18,940 bases of DNA from Thermomucor indicae-seudaticae. Taxonomy: Eukaryota; Mucoromycota; Mucoromycetes; Mucorales; Lichtheimiaceae. Position numbers and translations under genes: made by a program. How positions within the stretch are numbered: position 1 is the stretch's first letter; the number at the start of each line of letters is the position of its first letter. The notes under the pieces were generated by a model. That model was not told where the DNA came from. It did no database searches and saw only the letters and a list, made by a program, of their open reading frames with translations. The stretch is from assembly GCA_000787465.1 (NCBI GenBank), contig JSYX01000041.1:1-18940 (forward strand), in the 5' to 3' direction. Positions 18,146 to 18,940 of this stretch are shown here, one piece after another.

Positions 18146-18158
18146 CCCCCCCCCCCCC
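18146..18158. repeat. 13-C homopolymer run
   Basis: Thirteen consecutive C in the non-coding region before the transposase relic. A second long homopolymer, 11 G at 9729-9739, lies in UBC12 intron 4. Both are prone to length errors in sequencing. Confidence 0.85.
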
Positions 18159-18165
18159 AATGAGA

Positions 18166-18231
18166 ACAGATTTCGCATTTCCCAAAAATAGATTTCGCGC
18201 CGCTGACAAATCAGATGTCGCATCTCCCGGG
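18166..18231. repeat. Three degenerate repeats of AGATTTCGC next to the transposase
   Basis: CAGATTTCGCATTTCCC (from 18169), TAGATTTCGCGCC (from 18188) and CAGATGTCGCATCTCCC (from 18211) are related copies about 20 bp apart, just outside the 3' end of the transposase frame. The position suits the terminal or subterminal inverted repeat of the element to which the transposase belonged. The other end is outside the window, so pairing cannot be tested. Confidence 0.45.
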
Positions 18232-18298
18232 ATGTCTTGTCGCTACCCTGGCGACCTCTTACATGAGACGCAGACATCAACTCGTCTTGGGGAGCACG

Positions 18299-18940
18299 TT
18301 ACAGTTGCTTCCTGTTGCGACACTTATCTAAGCATTTATGGGATTGTGAGACGAAACCTTCGTAGTCACTCGGCTTTAAGCTCTCACCCGCTTCAATGAT
18401 CCTGGTCATCGGTGTCTCCTTCTCCAAGAACCTGTTGCGCTTGACTTTGCTCTTGACTACCGACCAGAACTGCTCAATTGGGTTGAGCTCAGGAGAGTAG
18501 GAAGGAAGATAGGCATACCGATATCCACGGGATGTTATGTACTTAGCTATGTCGTTAGACGTATGGATGGGAGCATTATCCATTACAAGGTAGTGGCCCT
18601 TCATGTGTGGATACTTGTCCATCTCGTCCATTGTCGCCTTCAAAAAGCTAAGGTAGTGTCCCGTTACCGTTCCTGTGCTCATAAGTTCAACATAACCTCC
18701 TCGCTTTCTCTTCTTGGCTGGCGGTTCCGGCAGTCTCAGGCTGCACTTGACCAGACCTGAAGCAGAGATTGCACATAAAATGGTGGTTGTCTGCGCTCGT
18801 GTTTTGGGGACTGTGACCCTGCAGGCGAGCCTTTCTTTGACCAGGCCATGCTGCGCTTCATGTTGATGTGGAAGGCAGACTCATCCAGGAAGACGCAATT
18901 GCTCCTAAAGTCCATACCGGTTCCTTCCCACTTGCGAACC
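18299..18940 (-). pseudogene. Tc1/IS630-type DDE transposase, frameshifted and cut by the window edge
   Basis: Two adjoining minus-strand frames code one transposase. The upstream part (18940 to about 18820) has VFLDESAFHINMKRSMAWS, with the first catalytic Asp. The downstream part (about 18817 to the TAA at 18299) has VTVPKTRAQTTTI, YLVMDNAPIH with the second Asp, and LPSYSPELNPIEQFW with the catalytic Glu. The second Asp and the Glu are separated by 34 residues (DD34E), as in Tc1-like elements. The frames differ by one base at about 18817-18822, between SPA and VTV, where nothing looks like an intron; a one-base loss best explains it. The N-terminal helix-turn-helix part would lie beyond 18940. 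Such enzymes cut and paste DNA at TA dinucleotides. This copy is probably inactive, unless the frameshift is a sequencing error. Confidence 0.88.
18299..18940 (-). mobile_element. Partial Tc1/mariner-IS630 superfamily DNA transposon
   Basis: The transposase relic, together with the AGATTTCGC repeats just outside it (18166-18231), marks the 3' part of a class II element whose 5' part lies beyond the window. Its left limit is not certain; it may lie near 18130-18165, by the poly-C run. Confidence 0.7.

Noticed and set aside
17829..18209. 126-codon minus-strand frame through the poly-C region
   Set aside because: It depends on the length of a 13-base homopolymer, has no motif, and is Arg/Ser/Cys-rich like noise.
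1..18940. CRISPR array, rRNA, prokaryotic operon signals, toxin or virus genes
   Set aside because: No regularly spaced repeats, rRNA blocks, Shine-Dalgarno-linked gene runs or viral proteins were seen; the window is intron-rich fungal nuclear DNA.

Overview
This looks like nuclear DNA of a filamentous fungus, most likely early-diverging (Mucoromycota, Mucorales-like). The genes are compact and broken by many introns of 49-72 nt with GT..AG ends and CTAAC/CTGAC-like branch sites. The proteins fit best with fungal families: a Bud4/anillin-type PH protein, Rpn5, Ubc12, a 1-Cys peroxiredoxin and an FKBP2. A Tc1/IS630-type transposase lies at the right edge. The taxon is an inference from style and content, since no marker gene is present. 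All exon boundaries were worked out by eye from splice signals, reading phase and family conservation. Protein lengths depend on those models.

Left block, minus strand (265-10359): five genes in tandem, transcribed right to left. In transcription order they are the NEDD8-conjugating enzyme UBC12 (9581-10359), a 1147-residue ankyrin-like/C2-like/PH protein related to Bud4/anillin (5690-9317), a type II membrane glycosyltransferase joining a degenerate GT8-like domain to a GT64 domain (3333-5477), the proteasome lid subunit Rpn5 (773-2709) and a small basic protein (265-519). The 620 bp between Rpn5 and the glycosyltransferase holds an open frame without a clear start.

Middle (10360-14922): about 1.2 kb without a convincing gene, then a plus-strand 1-Cys peroxiredoxin with a TATA box, and a small Gln-rich protein gene that converges on a minus-strand, membrane-anchored FKBP2-type prolyl isomerase. 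Two short, closely divergent open frames follow (14354-14593 minus, 14629-14922 plus). A GC-rich stretch bounded by 12-bp inverted repeats (14928-15063) comes next.

Right block (15248-18940): a five-exon, minus-strand acidic protein with repeated FGDF-like motifs that suggest a clathrin-adaptor (aftiphilin-like) accessory factor. Beyond it is a decayed region with a 13-C run and a short orphan plus-strand frame, then a frameshifted Tc1/IS630-type transposase that runs off the window.

The genes do not form one pathway. Several serve protein turnover (Rpn5, UBC12) and the secretory/endocytic and cell-surface system (glycosyltransferase, FKBP2, aftiphilin-like and Bud4-like proteins). The least ordinary points are the GT8-like/GT64 fusion with a missing metal motif, the dilysine-tailed FKBP2, three GC-AG introns in two genes, and two stop-free 3n introns in UBC12. 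I see no defence system, CRISPR array, RNA gene or clearly new multi-gene system.
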